Translations under genes and position numbers: made by a program
Source: Aphrocallistes beatrix
Taxonomy: Eukaryota > Porifera > Hexactinellida > Sceptrulophora > Aphrocallistidae
Assembly (NCBI GenBank): GCA_963281255.1
Contig: OY725496.1
Span: forward strand, 1,116,001-1,180,000
Direction: 5' to 3'
DNA: 64,000 bases
Notes under the pieces: generated by a model
Databases searched by the model: none
Told to the model about the DNA's origin: nothing
The model's input: the letters and a program-made list of their open reading frames with translations, nothing else
In this document: piece by piece, positions 34,321-43,960 of the stretch
How positions within the stretch are numbered: the stretch's first letter is position 1
How the letters are laid out: each line of letters opens with the position of its first letter

Positions 34321-34337
34321 ATGTAATGTCAAAACAG
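34252..34337 (+). other. Candidate intron 1 of the VLIG-like gene
   Basis: GTATGG...AAAACAG, 86 nt, phase 0. Removing it joins the first frame to the second exactly and omits the stop at 34318-34320; the product would read ...ISAI then FKTSYTLEILWRE. An indel is the alternative. Confidence 0.5.
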
Positions 34338-35702
34338 TTCAAAACTTCATATACTCTAGAAATTCTCTGGAGAGAAGCATTGCTATCTAATAAATATAAA
34401 GTCACTAGTGAAAATGAACAAGACATCTATGGCGAATTGTTTTCAGCAAACTTCAGTAGCCACGTAGAGAGAGGAGAACCATTTGAATTGATTGATGGTG
34501 ATAACCTCAGATTCTTTAACCAAGATATTGATGTTTTGTTATCCAAGTTATATGAAAAACAGTATGATAACATAAAAATAATTGAAGAGAACACACGGCC
34601 ACCAATAGTTGTGAGCATATTTGGACCTCAGAGTTCTGGGAAGTCTACACTACTGAATTACTGTTTCGGTTGTAAGTTCTTGACTAGTGCTGGCAGGTGC
34701 ACCAAAGGAATATATGCCTCTCTCTCAAAGCTCAGTCAACCGATCAGCAAATCTGATCATTTCCTTATTCTCGATACAGAAGGACTAGATCCGATTGAAA
34801 GAGGAAAAACTCTTAAGGATACTTCATGCGTTCACTTCGACAGGACAATGGTCTTGTTTTGTTTAGCGGTATCACAAGTTGTTATCATTAATGTGAAAGG
34901 GGACATTGGAGAAGAAATGCGGAATCTTTTACAAATATGTGCATACTCTCTCAACAAATTGAAAGTGAGTAAGGTAGCAGCTCCAAAAATATTCTTCGTT
35001 CTTAATCAACAAGCGGATCCAGATCCAAACAAACATTTGGAAACAATCAATACTCTTCTGGGAAAGCTTAATGAAGGGTCAGATTTAATGGAAACGGAAG
35101 GATTGAATATTTCAGATTTGATACAAGTTTCAAGAGAAAACCTTTTTGTCCTCACATCTGGATTCAACTCGCAATCTCTGAACACTGAAGCAACCAGACT
35201 ATTCGATTCGGATCTAGTTAAATTATCTCCAACAGTAAGTTTCGCAAAGAAGTGTGCTGATTTGCGCATGTCAATTATTAAACAGCTGAAGGAAGATTAT
35301 TTCGATAATTTAAGACCATTCAACACAATGAGTGAATGGATGGAAATGTCTGGTGTTATTTGGGACACTATCGTCAAATACCAAGACATCGTAAAGTTTA
35401 GAAACGTTGAAGAACTGAAGTGTAGCATCTCACTTAGCAAAATAGTGAGTGATATTATGAAATATACAATTCATTTCAATAAAGAACAGTATCGCGAGAT
35501 TACAGAAAAAATAATTAACCAAATTAAGAAAATTGAAGTATTGAGTCATCCCAAAGGAATATTGGAGAATATGAAGAAAGAATTAGACAATGTATTCAAA
35601 GATTATACAGAAAAGGCTCTCTCAGACTTTGAAGAACATTGTCAAGCAGATCCCTTACTCAAGAAAATGGTTTATATGTGTGATGAAGTTAAATCAACTT
35701 GA
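34302..35702 (+). CDS. VLIG/GVIN-like GTPase domain segment
   Basis: Second frame of the same gene. The real exon probably starts at 34338 (FKTSYTLEILWRE, like the conserved 'LEH..RE' block before VLIG G domains). By residues counted from 34302: the P-loop GPQSSGKSTLLNY is at 108-120, the switch-I-like GRCTKGIYAS at 131-140, the Walker B/G3 motif LILDTEGLDP at 155-164, and INVKGDIGEEMRNLLQI at 196-212, matching the family's 'INV.GE...EM...LQ'. FFVLNQQADP at 231-240 corresponds to the G4-like strand, with NQQA in place of the vertebrate HQNV. All nucleotide-binding residues look present, so GTP binding is expected. The rest is charged helix. The frame ends at 35702, bypassed by candidate intron 2. 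Confidence 0.9.
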   Translation: MEIISLNVMSKQFKTSYTLEILWREALLSNKYKVTSENEQDIYGELFSANFSSHVERGEPFELIDGDNLRFFNQDIDVLLSKLYEKQYDNIKIIEENTRPPIVVSIFGPQSSGKSTLLNYCFGCKFLTSAGRCTKGIYASLSKLSQPISKSDHFLILDTEGLDPIERGKTLKDTSCVHFDRTMVLFCLAVSQVVIINVKGDIGEEMRNLLQICAYSLNKLKVSKVAAPKIFFVLNQQADPDPNKHLETINTLLGKLNEGSDLMETEGLNISDLIQVSRENLFVLTSGFNSQSLNTEATRLFDSDLVKLSPTVSFAKKCADLRMSIIKQLKEDYFDNLRPFNTMSEWMEMSGVIWDTIVKYQDIVKFRNVEELKCSISLSKIVSDIMKYTIHFNKEQYREITEKIINQIKKIEVLSHPKGILENMKKELDNVFKDYTEKALSDFEEHCQADPLLKKMVYMCDEVKST

Positions 35703-35737
35703 GCAGGCTCATCTACATGGAAAAAAAGATTTATAAG
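35670..35737 (+). other. Candidate intron 2 of the VLIG-like gene
   Basis: GTTTAT...TTATAAG, 68 nt, phase 0, connecting ...LLKKM to DKIKFEIKARL. An alternative donor at 35688 (GTTAAA) with the same acceptor gives 50 nt, also phase 0. RNA is needed to choose between these and a simple frameshift. Confidence 0.4.
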
Positions 35738-36985
35738 GACAAAATCAAATTCGAAATTAAAGCAAGATTGACTGAAATAAAGTTAAAGGAGGATATGATT
35801 AATTTTCAAGAAGCTATTGAGAAGAATGTTGATAAATATTTAGAGTTAACCATTAAAGAACAGGAAATAGAATTTGAAAGTGTCTGGGTTGGTTGCTTCA
35901 GGAATGATGACAAAGATGAAGAAAAAACTGAGCGCGATGAAAAATTTGAGGATTTATATTCTGTATTCAGGATGGAATCAAAAACTATGGAAAACAAGCA
36001 AACAATTTATTCACTATTTCGCAATCAGAACTTTGACATGGATAACATAATTCAAACGCTTGAAGTGGAAATTCTAATCAGATTTTGTGGGGGTCTTCAT
36101 AACAATGCAGTATCTGATCAATTCATATATCCTTGGAAAGAGAGCCGAGTACCTTTAAAGGATATGAAACCTTATACAGGGAAAGAAAAATTTGAATACC
36201 TGAATGAAAATTCATTTTTCTTGAAAGGAGAAAGAAGAAATCGTGCAAGAAAGACGAAAATTCAGCTACGTTTTCAGGAATGGGTTCCATCAGATTGTTA
36301 TCCACTGGTAAGATATTGTTCAGGACACTACAACCATCCTGATATCATCTGGAATCCTGGGAAGAGAAAGCAAATTCTATTGCTAGCTTCCCAACTAAAA
36401 GATCCAAGAAATTTCACCAAGAGTACTTGGAAAAAATTTATTTATGACATATCTAAACGCGTTCAGGAGTTTATTCTTAAAGGTCAAAATATATCTCACT
36501 CAATTGTGAAGGAGATCGTAGACTTTCTGTGTCACATCTGCAAAGTAGTGAACTATGAAATTAATTTTATCGAAGCGAAATTGACAAATGCCGCTGAAAG
36601 GACGATATCAACATATGCATTCGCTTTTGCATTCAAATCACTTCTTGAATCCAAAATTAGGAAACAAAGAGAAGATAAATTAAATGAAAATGAAAGTAAA
36701 AAGATGAACCTTAAGTATTTCTTGCAAAAGGTTGAAAATCGGAAATTGGCAAGGGGAAATTGGGAACGAAAGGAAATGAGAGTGGGCGATCAGACAATAG
36801 CGAACAAATTTGCCAGAGATTTTCTATCCGCAGTATGGCGAAAGGTTTACACAGAGTGTGAACAGAGTATTCAAGAAGAACATTTCGATGCGAAAACAAA
36901 CATACTTTCACATCATAATATTTTATTCCTAGCAAATAAAAAGGTTACTGAAGAACTTGGCAATAGTGATAGAAGCGAAATATAA
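35699..36985 (+). CDS. VLIG/GVIN-like GTPase, helical linker segment
   Basis: Third frame of the same gene. There is no ATG at its start (the frame opens at a TTG; the first ATG is 35717), as expected for an internal exon. The sequence is mainly charged amphipathic helix (DKIKFEIKARLTEIKLKED; EAIEKNVDKYLEL), like the long stalk-like region after the G domain in VLIG proteins. The block CHICKVVNYEINFIEAKLT, followed by STYAFAFAFKSLLE, resembles the vertebrate segment ending 'A..YAF.F.FK.L'. The frame ends at 36985, bypassed by candidate intron 3. Confidence 0.82.
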   Translation: MSRLIYMEKKIYKDKIKFEIKARLTEIKLKEDMINFQEAIEKNVDKYLELTIKEQEIEFESVWVGCFRNDDKDEEKTERDEKFEDLYSVFRMESKTMENKQTIYSLFRNQNFDMDNIIQTLEVEILIRFCGGLHNNAVSDQFIYPWKESRVPLKDMKPYTGKEKFEYLNENSFFLKGERRNRARKTKIQLRFQEWVPSDCYPLVRYCSGHYNHPDIIWNPGKRKQILLLASQLKDPRNFTKSTWKKFIYDISKRVQEFILKGQNISHSIVKEIVDFLCHICKVVNYEINFIEAKLTNAAERTISTYAFAFAFKSLLESKIRKQREDKLNENESKKMNLKYFLQKVENRKLARGNWERKEMRVGDQTIANKFARDFLSAVWRKVYTECEQSIQEEHFDAKTNILSHHNILFLANKKVTEELGNSDRSEI

Positions 36986-37011
36986 TCAATGAAGGTAACT
37001 GCGTTATTCAG
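36944..37011 (+). other. Candidate intron 3 of the VLIG-like gene
   Basis: GTTACT...GCGTTATTCAG, 68 nt, phase 0, with a pyrimidine-containing acceptor. It joins ...FLANKK to FICNHNQNLRRVFQEE in the fourth frame, which is open from 36973. Confidence 0.5.
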
Positions 37012-38706
37012 TTCATATGCAACCACAATCAAAACTTGAGAAGAGTCTTCCAAGAAGAATGGCTCAAGATAATAAATGAATTTCATAATATAATTGTTGG
37101 AAGTATGAAAAAAAAATTCATAAAACAAATTGCAACAATAAAGCAAGTCTTAAAAGAGCTATCAGGTGGGCTTATTGAAAACTGTAAAACCAAAGAGCGT
37201 CCAGATGGCATAGGATTAGATTCAGATAGTAACTTTGAGATTGCTAGTGCTGGACAAAAAGAGGAATTTGCTAGCATTTCAGATCCTAAAATCCGAGAAG
37301 CACCTTTTAAAGCAATGGTACTATTTTTGAAAATGTACCTAAAACCAAGAGTAAACCAAGAAGATTTCAACAATATTTTTAATAACATCTTTGAAGTAGA
37401 TGATGTCAGAATGAAAAAGAATCAAGTAACTTACGTGTTATTTGAAAAATCACATAATCCAGCACTAGTGCTAGAAGAAGAAACTTTTAAAATGTTAACT
37501 GATACAAATATGTTCAGGAGCACTGAGACTATATTCAACATCAAAATATACGTACAGGAATTCCTGCGTACGTTAGATGGCTATGAATTTCAGGTAACTG
37601 AGGCTGAGTATGAAAAGATTTTAAAAGTCACTAAAGAAAAATTCGAATCTCGCATAGTTAATTGTCCATACCCATGTCCTAGTTGCGGTAAGTTTTGTGA
37701 AAAAGAAATACATCCGCATGGGGGAAAATGTCGAATTATGACAGGTCATCAGATATGTTCAATGGGAGGGAAGGTCTGGAATACTAACGAAGATAAAACT
37801 GCAATATTGTTAATGTGTGAAGACTACAACGATGATACTCAGGTGCTGATACCAGGACAGAACATGGAATGGGGTAAATTTAAAGAGAAGTGCGGAGATC
37901 AGTGGGATTGGACTCTTCCGATGGATCAAGAATATGTAACTTTACAAGAAGAGAATCGTGACAGAATGAAAAATATCTGGAATAAATTCGGAAGAGAAAT
38001 ACTCAAATATTACGGAAACAGAGGTACACATATCGCCTACATTCCTTACACCTCTCCTGAAGAGATATACGGATCTCTATTCTTACTAAAATACTACGTC
38101 TGTTTCGTCATTGATGGAACCAATCAAATGCCTATTGAATATATTAAAAAATGGGTTTCAGATACTATAACAGATTCTCAACTTGAAGGAAAATCGAAAT
38201 TCAGAGTAATCGTCTATCATGGTCATGACAGCACAGACTGTGTTGAAAAATTTCCAAATGGTTCTGGATTTACTTCAGATGCCAAGAGCATACAAGGCTT
38301 CCTTGAAAACATTACTACTTATGGCAATGAAAAGAACGAATTTGCGATGTTACATGGTCTAGCTACAGCAGGGAAGGAAAGTGATTGGAAATTGGGATTT
38401 GGGATTGAAAATATAATTGCTCACTATTATGTCGAACCTACAAATGGATGCTTCGATATATTTGCAGCTCAAGGAAAATGTGATCGAGGTTGTCTATTCG
38501 ATTGGAAAGAAGATATCAATGATAGAATAAATAAAATCAATATTCAATATAAACGAAGCAGGCTTATTCCGTACTCCCATCCTGAATATATTTCTAGAGA
38601 TATTACTTGTGCTAGTAGCGAAACTCCATCTGGTTTAAATCTTAATTTTGGAAAGAAATTTAGACCTAAAACACAGATTTTCATTGATTACAAAACAGAA
38701 AATTGA
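37012..38706 (+). CDS. VLIG/GVIN-like GTPase, C-terminal part with Cys/His and vWA-like domains
   Basis: Fourth frame of the gene, ending at the TGA at 38704-38706. Counting residues from 37036: 1-200 are helical; 210-241 hold a Cys/His cluster (C210, C214, C217, C221, H226, H228, C232, H238, C241), as in the C-terminal zinc-like cluster of VLIG proteins; about 354-475 look like a von Willebrand factor A fold of the type found in alpha-kinase and VWA proteins. That fold is seen as YVCFVIDGTNQM (degenerate MIDAS, DxTxx instead of DxSxS), FRVIVYHGHDSTD, SGFTSDAKSIQGFLENI and AMLHGLATAGKESDW. The vWA assignment comes from pattern recognition only. About 2,100 residues in total after splicing, close to vertebrate VLIG length. 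No poly(A) signal was identified near the stop. Confidence 0.85.
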   Translation, partial: FICNHNQNLRRVFQEEWLKIINEFHNIIVGSMKKKFIKQIATIKQVLKELSGGLIENCKTKERPDGIGLDSDSNFEIASAGQKEEFASISDPKIREAPFKAMVLFLKMYLKPRVNQEDFNNIFNNIFEVDDVRMKKNQVTYVLFEKSHNPALVLEEETFKMLTDTNMFRSTETIFNIKIYVQEFLRTLDGYEFQVTEAEYEKILKVTKEKFESRIVNCPYPCPSCGKFCEKEIHPHGGKCRIMTGHQICSMGGKVWNTNEDKTAILLMCEDYNDDTQVLIPGQNMEWGKFKEKCGDQWDWTLPMDQEYVTLQEENRDRMKNIWNKFGREILKYYGNRGTHIAYIPYTSPEEIYGSLFLLKYYVCFVIDGTNQMPIEYIKKWVSDTITDSQLEGKSKFRVIVYHGHDSTDCVEKFPNGSGFTSDAKSIQGFLENITTYGNEKNEFAMLHGLATAGKESDWKLGFGIENIIAHYYVEPTNGCFDIFAAQGKCDRGCLFDWKEDINDRINKINIQYKRSRLIPYSHPEYISRDITCASSETPSGLNLNFGKKFRPKTQIFIDYKTEN

Positions 38707-38984
38707 GATCTTTTTTCAGTTTTAAACATATATAGACTAACATTTCTTCTTTTTTAACTTTAGATCGTCCTCTTCTAGCGCGTGTATAGAACTAGATGCT
38801 TGTAGCAGCATTATACTATAGAACATTTGCTTAGTTGAGTGTGTTGTAATTATTATTTTACTTTGATTATTAAGATAACTTCCCTTAAAATAGATCACAT
38901 GGTTGTTCTTCGTGCTAATAGGTATGCAAGCATTTTTATTAATTGCTTTCGGAAACGCCCACCAGAAAGTTTTAAAATGTCGAT
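38707..38984. other. 3' flank of the VLIG-like gene
   Basis: T-rich sequence without a clear AATAAA; no gene. Confidence 0.4.
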
Positions 38985-39184
38985 CGACAGTTTGATAGTG
39001 CAGCTCTAATAAGTGACTAAAAGGAATGTTAAATGTGACTATCGTAAATCATCGAGGAAATACTAATTTTAGAGCATTCTAAGCGTGAAACTTAAAATCT
39101 ACACATCAAAATCCCTATATTAGCAGTTGGGAAATCGCTTCAGGCTTAAACTAAGATTTTTTTTTTCAAAGGGTGAAAATATGT

Positions 39185-39240
39185 ACACTGCCTGGACAAA
39201 AATATTTTTACACCTTAATAGTTGCCATCCATATATATTT
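39185..39240. mobile_element. Left piece of a Tc1-like MITE
   Basis: TACACTGCCTGGACAAAAAT matches the ends of 27703-28158. The remainder is replaced by Heli-A sequence. Confidence 0.6.
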
Positions 39241-39242
39241 AA

Positions 39243-39727
39243 GTAACGAATTGATTGAAAAAACTGCCAGGCACAGAAAGCTGATTTTTGGCATTTGAGA
39301 GTCTTATGACTCCACTAAGTTCTGACCTCAGACGGAAATGTTGACTCATCATGGAATTATGATGTCATTGTCACCTTTTTTATAATTAGAATTTTCAGTT
39401 TTTCGACTATAACTCAGTCATTCTACGAGATAGAAAGTTGATGTTTTAAAGAATGTGTACATCCATATATCACAAATATCACACAATTATCATTAAAAAA
39501 TGATGACTCATCACTCTGTTATAACGTTATCATTACTCATCAAAAATTAAAAAAATGATTATTTTGTGATTTTTCGAGTGATATTGATTATAACCATAAG
39601 ACATACGTATTTAGAGACGTTATCTAACTTATTATTAATCAATGTGAGCCCAGGTTCCTAAAGGGCGCCTCCGGCGGACACAATGTGTCCAGAAGTCGCG
39701 CAGCGCAAGTAAACGAAGTGCGCTTGT
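39243..39727 (+). mobile_element. Heli-A copy, plus orientation
   Basis: Body from GTAACGAATTGATTGAAAAA to the 3' end GCAAGTAAACGAAGTGCGCT then TGT. CRE- and AP-1-like sites are partly decayed. The 5' terminus is absent. Confidence 0.78.
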
Positions 39728-40033
39728 TACTTTTAAAGTGAGAAAATCGGATACATGGTAACAACCCAACATTAGTTTGTTGAGATTTTACTATAACTTT
39801 AAAGAAAGCTTTGTAAGGAAGTTGTACTGCAAATGAAGTGAAATTGGCGGTGCACATCTATACTACAAAGAAATCCTACATGCAAAATTTGGGAAAAGTC
39901 TAAATGTTCGATTTCGCAGTAGCATGCATATTGATATATGTACATACTACATGCATACGGACAGACGTGGTACGCCGTCCATGCCATAAATACCCATAAG
40001 ATCATCAGTTTATAGGAGCTGTACTAAAACAGT

Positions 40034-40266
40034 TGCATTTGGTAATGACAAAATTAGTAAATTGGCAAATAAAATATAATTAGATAGAGGCTACTTCAGT
40101 AAGGTGTAGTACACCTTTCATTCCAAAGGCTTTTGATTTAGAACAGGCAAATCACATCTGCATAGTAACATTTCAATCGTCCCATTTTTAGCAGGACATC
40201 CCTCTGTTTTAACTTCAATTGAGCCAATTTTACGAGGATTCCGCTTTTACATGAAATTTACCTGTT
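40034..40266. other. Spacer, nothing recognised
   Basis: About 230 bp of AT-rich sequence between family C and the Helitron 3' end. Confidence 0.4.
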
Positions 40267-40627
40267 ACAAGCGGGCTTCGCTAGCAAGCGCTGCAAGACT
40301 GACGGACACTTTGTGTCTGCTGGAAGCGTCCATTGGGCGCCTAGGCACACATTGATTAATTACTGTTACATTCGATTTCACTCGAGAAATCACAAAATTC
40401 GTCATTTTTCACTTTTTGATAATGATGGCACCATAAAATAATGATGAGTCATAATTTATTTGATGATAGTTGTACTATATTTGGAGAATCAATATAAACA
40501 GTCTTTGAAATTTCAGTCTTCTATCATCTAAAATGAATGAGTTAAAGTGGAAAAACCGAAATTTCAAATTATAAAAAAGGTTAAAATGACTTCATAATTC
40601 CATGATGAGTGATACTTTGGCTTGAAG

Positions 40628-41107
40628 TTAGAACTTAGTGGAGTCATAGCTAAAATACTTCCACATGCCAAAAGTCAGCTCTCTGTGCCTTGCAATTGTA
40701 TGTATACCTGTGGCAATCTCTGCGTCTATAAGACGTTTAGTAAACGACCTTACAGTCAAGCGAGTGCCATTACACAAACCCTGAACAGAATCAAGATTCC
40801 GCAGGAGAATGATAGATGCAAACTCTTTAAGCTTCAAACGATGAGGGGGCATACCATTAGGATTTAGAGAGTTCAAGAACTCCGTGGGGTATATGACAGC
40901 TTGCGTATCATCAACTGAATCTGCACTTAAAAATATTTGATCATCTCCAGGTATCTGTCGCATAACGTAATCGTTTATGGCATCTACTGTCTCATTCTTT
41001 GGAGACATTAAGATTCGGCGACTCATGAAATCCTGATCAAGGTAATTATTCACAATGTCACCATAGACAAGAAACCAAATCAGAAATATCATTTCCCGGG
41101 ACAACAA
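40628..41107 (-). pseudogene. Helitron PIF1-like helicase, C-terminal piece
   Basis: Reads PKNETVDAINDYVMRQIPG, IYPTEFLNSLNPNGMPPH, KLKEFASIILLRNLD and GLCNGTRLTV, a block highly typical of Helitron/PIF1 helicases. It then changes abruptly at about 40690, after AEIATG, into the Heli-A tail. The last helicase motifs (the 'LAFA.TINKSQGQT' region) are therefore missing. Confidence 0.88.
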
Positions 41108-41246
41108 ACTTGTCGTCGATGTGAATCATGTGATCCTCATCTTCGAGTTCAGTGGCCTCTCCAACCCTCAATAAGAAGTTGGAGAACTCACTCACTTCAA
41201 GTGAGTCCTGAGAAGATAATTTCCGTATGCGCATATTAATAGTCAA
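41058..41246 (-). pseudogene. Helitron helicase, internal piece
   Basis: INMRIRKLSSQDSLEVSEFS then NFLLRVGEATELEDED fits the 'NMR......F..WLLR.G.G' segment between helicase motifs. It continues the 41249-41989 piece in another frame. Confidence 0.75.
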
Positions 41247-41248
41247 AT

Positions 41249-41989
41249 TTAAACCTTAACATAACGCCAGAAAGATGACCTGTTGAGACATGCAGAAACA
41301 ACATCACCTCTGGTTCCTCGTCTAATTATAGGCAGAATCTGACGGAAATCACCTCCAAATACTATAACCTTGCCGCCAAATGGTAGATCGCAAGAGCACA
41401 GGTCTCTCAGAGTTCGATCCATGCACTCAACAACATGCTTATGAGACATTGGAGCCTCATCCCAGACCAATAAACTTGCACGCTGGATGAAGCGGGCAAG
41501 CACACTCTGCTTAGTAATGCTACACGCAGAATGTGCATTGGTCGAGAGAGGAACTTTCATTCTCGAATGTACAGTCCTGCCACCATTTAGGAGGAGTGCC
41601 GCAATCCCCGAAGAAGCCATTGCGAGGGCAATCTCTCTCCTAGAACGGACCTTAGCTAACAGTGTATTGTAAACGAAAGTTTTACCTGTACCGCCAGGTC
41701 CATCCACGAGGAACACCTTAGGATAGACCGCAGAATCATCAATGGCCTTCATCACAGTGTTGAAGACAATCAGTTGGTCTGCATTGAGCATTGGCACATT
41801 GACACGCACCATTTCCAACAGATCACTAACACAATAATCAAGTTCATTCTGTATGATTCTGGGTTCTTCGTACGGATTACGCATATGCTTAGGGACAGGC
41901 ATACCTGGGTAATCCTCTAAAGACTTTCCATGTCTCTGTAAGCGATTCTCAATATCCAACAATACACAGTTTAAAATGTGCTCATCCAA
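41249..41989 (-). pseudogene. Helitron PIF1-like helicase, N-terminal motifs I-III
   Basis: Walker A VDGPGGTGKTFVYNTLL, then ALAMASSGIAALLLNGGRTV, Walker B LLVWDEAPMSHK and motif III KVIVFGGDFRQILPI are all intact in this 246-codon stretch. Coding homology extends upstream to about 42240 (VLWEYNQASLSEDFLCRAKR). PIF1-family helicases unwind DNA during rolling-circle transposition. Confidence 0.92.
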
Positions 41990-42245
41990 TTGGACGTCAA
42001 GAACTACTCGCTTAGCACGACACAGAAAGTCCTCAGATAAAGAGGCCTGATTGTATTCCCAAAGGACTAAGAGATCAGCTGGGACACTAAATAGGAGGGT
42101 CGTGACAAAGAGCTGGCAATTTTTGATCCGTCATTGTCACCTTGGATATCGGCCCGATCAATTGGAGACTTTGATACTATCTAGTGGACTCCATTGCCTA
42201 CCTTCCATATCAATATCAAGTTTCTACTATTTATACTTTGGCTAA

Positions 42246-42470
42246 TATAGGAGAAATGGTAAGTGACAAAATGCTGTGTCATCATGCTGATTCAGCATAA
42301 ATCAAAAATCATATACCGAGGTGCACATTTCCATATCACTTTGCACCTCCTGTAAAAATTTCAAGACGATATCTCTTAAACTCCGGTCAGGATACGAATT
42401 TCGGACGGCCGGCCGGAACACCCTCATTTTAGTACTGTGCATCCTATGCTATTAGTATAGTAGCTATGCT
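42246..42470. other. Non-Helitron insert within the Helitron
   Basis: This segment does not continue either flanking Helitron reading frame. It contains CTATACTAATACTATAAATA and short inverted words (AGTATAGTAGCTATGCTAC). Probably a small MITE; termini not resolved. Confidence 0.45.
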
Positions 42471-42471
42471 A

Positions 42472-42829
42472 CTATACTAATACTATAAATAGGAAGCACA
42501 CTAAAAATGGATTGTATGATACAACCCATCTATTATCCAAGCGTGCCCCACACACATTAACAGCACGGTCGTCGTTTCTACGACGATACAATGGGTAGCC
42601 ATCTTCAAACGTTGTAGTAACTGCTGAAAATGCCTTTGGGAATCTCTTAGAGCATTTCCCGTCTTTTAAACAGGGAGCGCTCTTATTGGCAACACCACAT
42701 GCACCGTGCATCATACAGCGTTTAAGATAGCGTGCAGTCGAGGTTGGAGAATCGCGTCAGGGAACTCAGCACACACAATTCGATCATACTCACACAGTTC
42801 CCTGGGTTTATCATGATCCGATAGAATAA
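42472..42829 (-). pseudogene. Helitron Rep, HUH and zinc-like region
   Basis: From 42714 downward: MMHGACGVANKSAPCLKDGK, CSKRFPKAF, DGYPLYRRRN and RLDNRWVVSYNPFL, the standard Helitron Rep C-terminal block. Just upstream, in another frame (42829-42715), are the HUH residues in PHAHILIILSD followed by DKPRELCEYDRIVCAE. One frame change separates it from the piece at 42830. Confidence 0.86.
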
Positions 42830-43654
42830 TCAGAATGTGCGCGTGAGGAGACCTCTCTTTTGGAATTCTATAGTATAAACATGATCAAGGGGTTTACCCA
42901 AGATGTGTTTATTCATAAGATCCGAAATCAATTCACTCAACTTCAGTCTAAAGACTCTAACTACTAGTAAATCAAGGCGTTCATAAGCTTTCTGATCTAA
43001 TATGAGAGCGGATGTAATCTCATCCCATTGCGGATTACATGTAAATGCAATGAAATAGTCTGGCTTACCATATTTCCGGACAATACTCATTACATCCTGG
43101 TACAGCTCGAACATCTGCCGAGGAGAGCCAGTATAGGAGGAGGGAAGCACTATCTTATGTCCTAACTCTCTGGAGTCTACGTCACCCGCAGCGACTGCAT
43201 CAGCCAATCCATAGTAAAGATCCACACAAATCTTCTTCTGATTGGTCCTGATGTAGTTCAGACGCTGTTGTTCTATCTTGGCGTATACATCCACAGCATA
43301 CTGATGGAAAAGTCTACCACTCAGGTGTAGAGGACTCAAGCGGCTCCGTACCATCAGTCGGTATGGATAATACTCCATAGTGGTGACATTTCCTCTCTCT
43401 TTCGAGTGAAGAATGTTGAGATGCCAGCCGTCTTCACCTAGAGGGAATAGTAGGACATAGTGCAGTGTATCGTACGCACGGTGAGTCTCGGTAATGTGCT
43501 GAAGACCGCCCTTCCGCGCGTACAGCACTATATCCCTGCTGGCGACCTCTTCTCCATAACCATCATTCGGGAGAATGACAGCTATTTCCTGAGCAGTGGG
43601 AGCGTTATAACGTCGAGAATCTGGACACCCGTCTGCTTTGATCACCATTATCAC
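42830..43654 (-). pseudogene. Helitron Rep N-terminal domain
   Basis: 274 codons matching the Helitron-like N domain and the start of Rep: YDTLHYVLLFPLGEDGWHL, MVRSRLSPLHLSGRLFHQYA, VDVYAKIEQQRLNYIRTNQK, VLPSSYTGSPRQMFELYQDV and YFIAFTCNPQWDEI. The frame is lost just before the HUH motif. Confidence 0.92.
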
Positions 43655-43655
43655 G

Positions 43656-43960
43656 TCACCTCCACCCTACTCTCGCATCAGATGCCACATAAGGATTAAC
43701 TTCATGCAGCATATGCTGCAATCCTTTTAGCTCAGGGAGCGCAGCATCTCCAAGATGGCGCTGACGGTTCGCCACTTCGGCATCAGCGGTTCCGTCATGA
43801 ATGTAGATCTGTGCGAATGCGGGTGCCTCGCCTTCGTTAGGCATCAACCGTCCGATACGATGGTACATCACTCCGTGTATACGAAATGTGTACACTCCCC
43901 GCTTAGCATTAGCCAGACACTTATCGAAGTTCGCTCCAAGAGAAGCGAATGATATTAGGA
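43656..43960 (-). pseudogene. Helitron Rep protein, upstream piece
   Basis: SFASLGANFDKCLANAKRGV, YTFRIHGVMYHRIGRLMPNE, FAQIYIHDG and LQHMLHEVNPYV are a recognisable Helitron N-terminal block. The homology stops at about 43960-43970, marking the truncation. Confidence 0.86.

Larger units (their letters stand above)
38985..40033. mobile_element. Family C element, split by later insertions
   Basis: Left end TAGTGCAGCTCTAATAAGTG and right end TATAGGAGCTGTACTA correspond to 25965-26990. The body is interrupted by part of a Tc1-like MITE (from 39185) and a Heli-A copy (39243-39727). It has no long (CATA)n tract, only CATACTACATGCATACGG. Confidence 0.68.
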
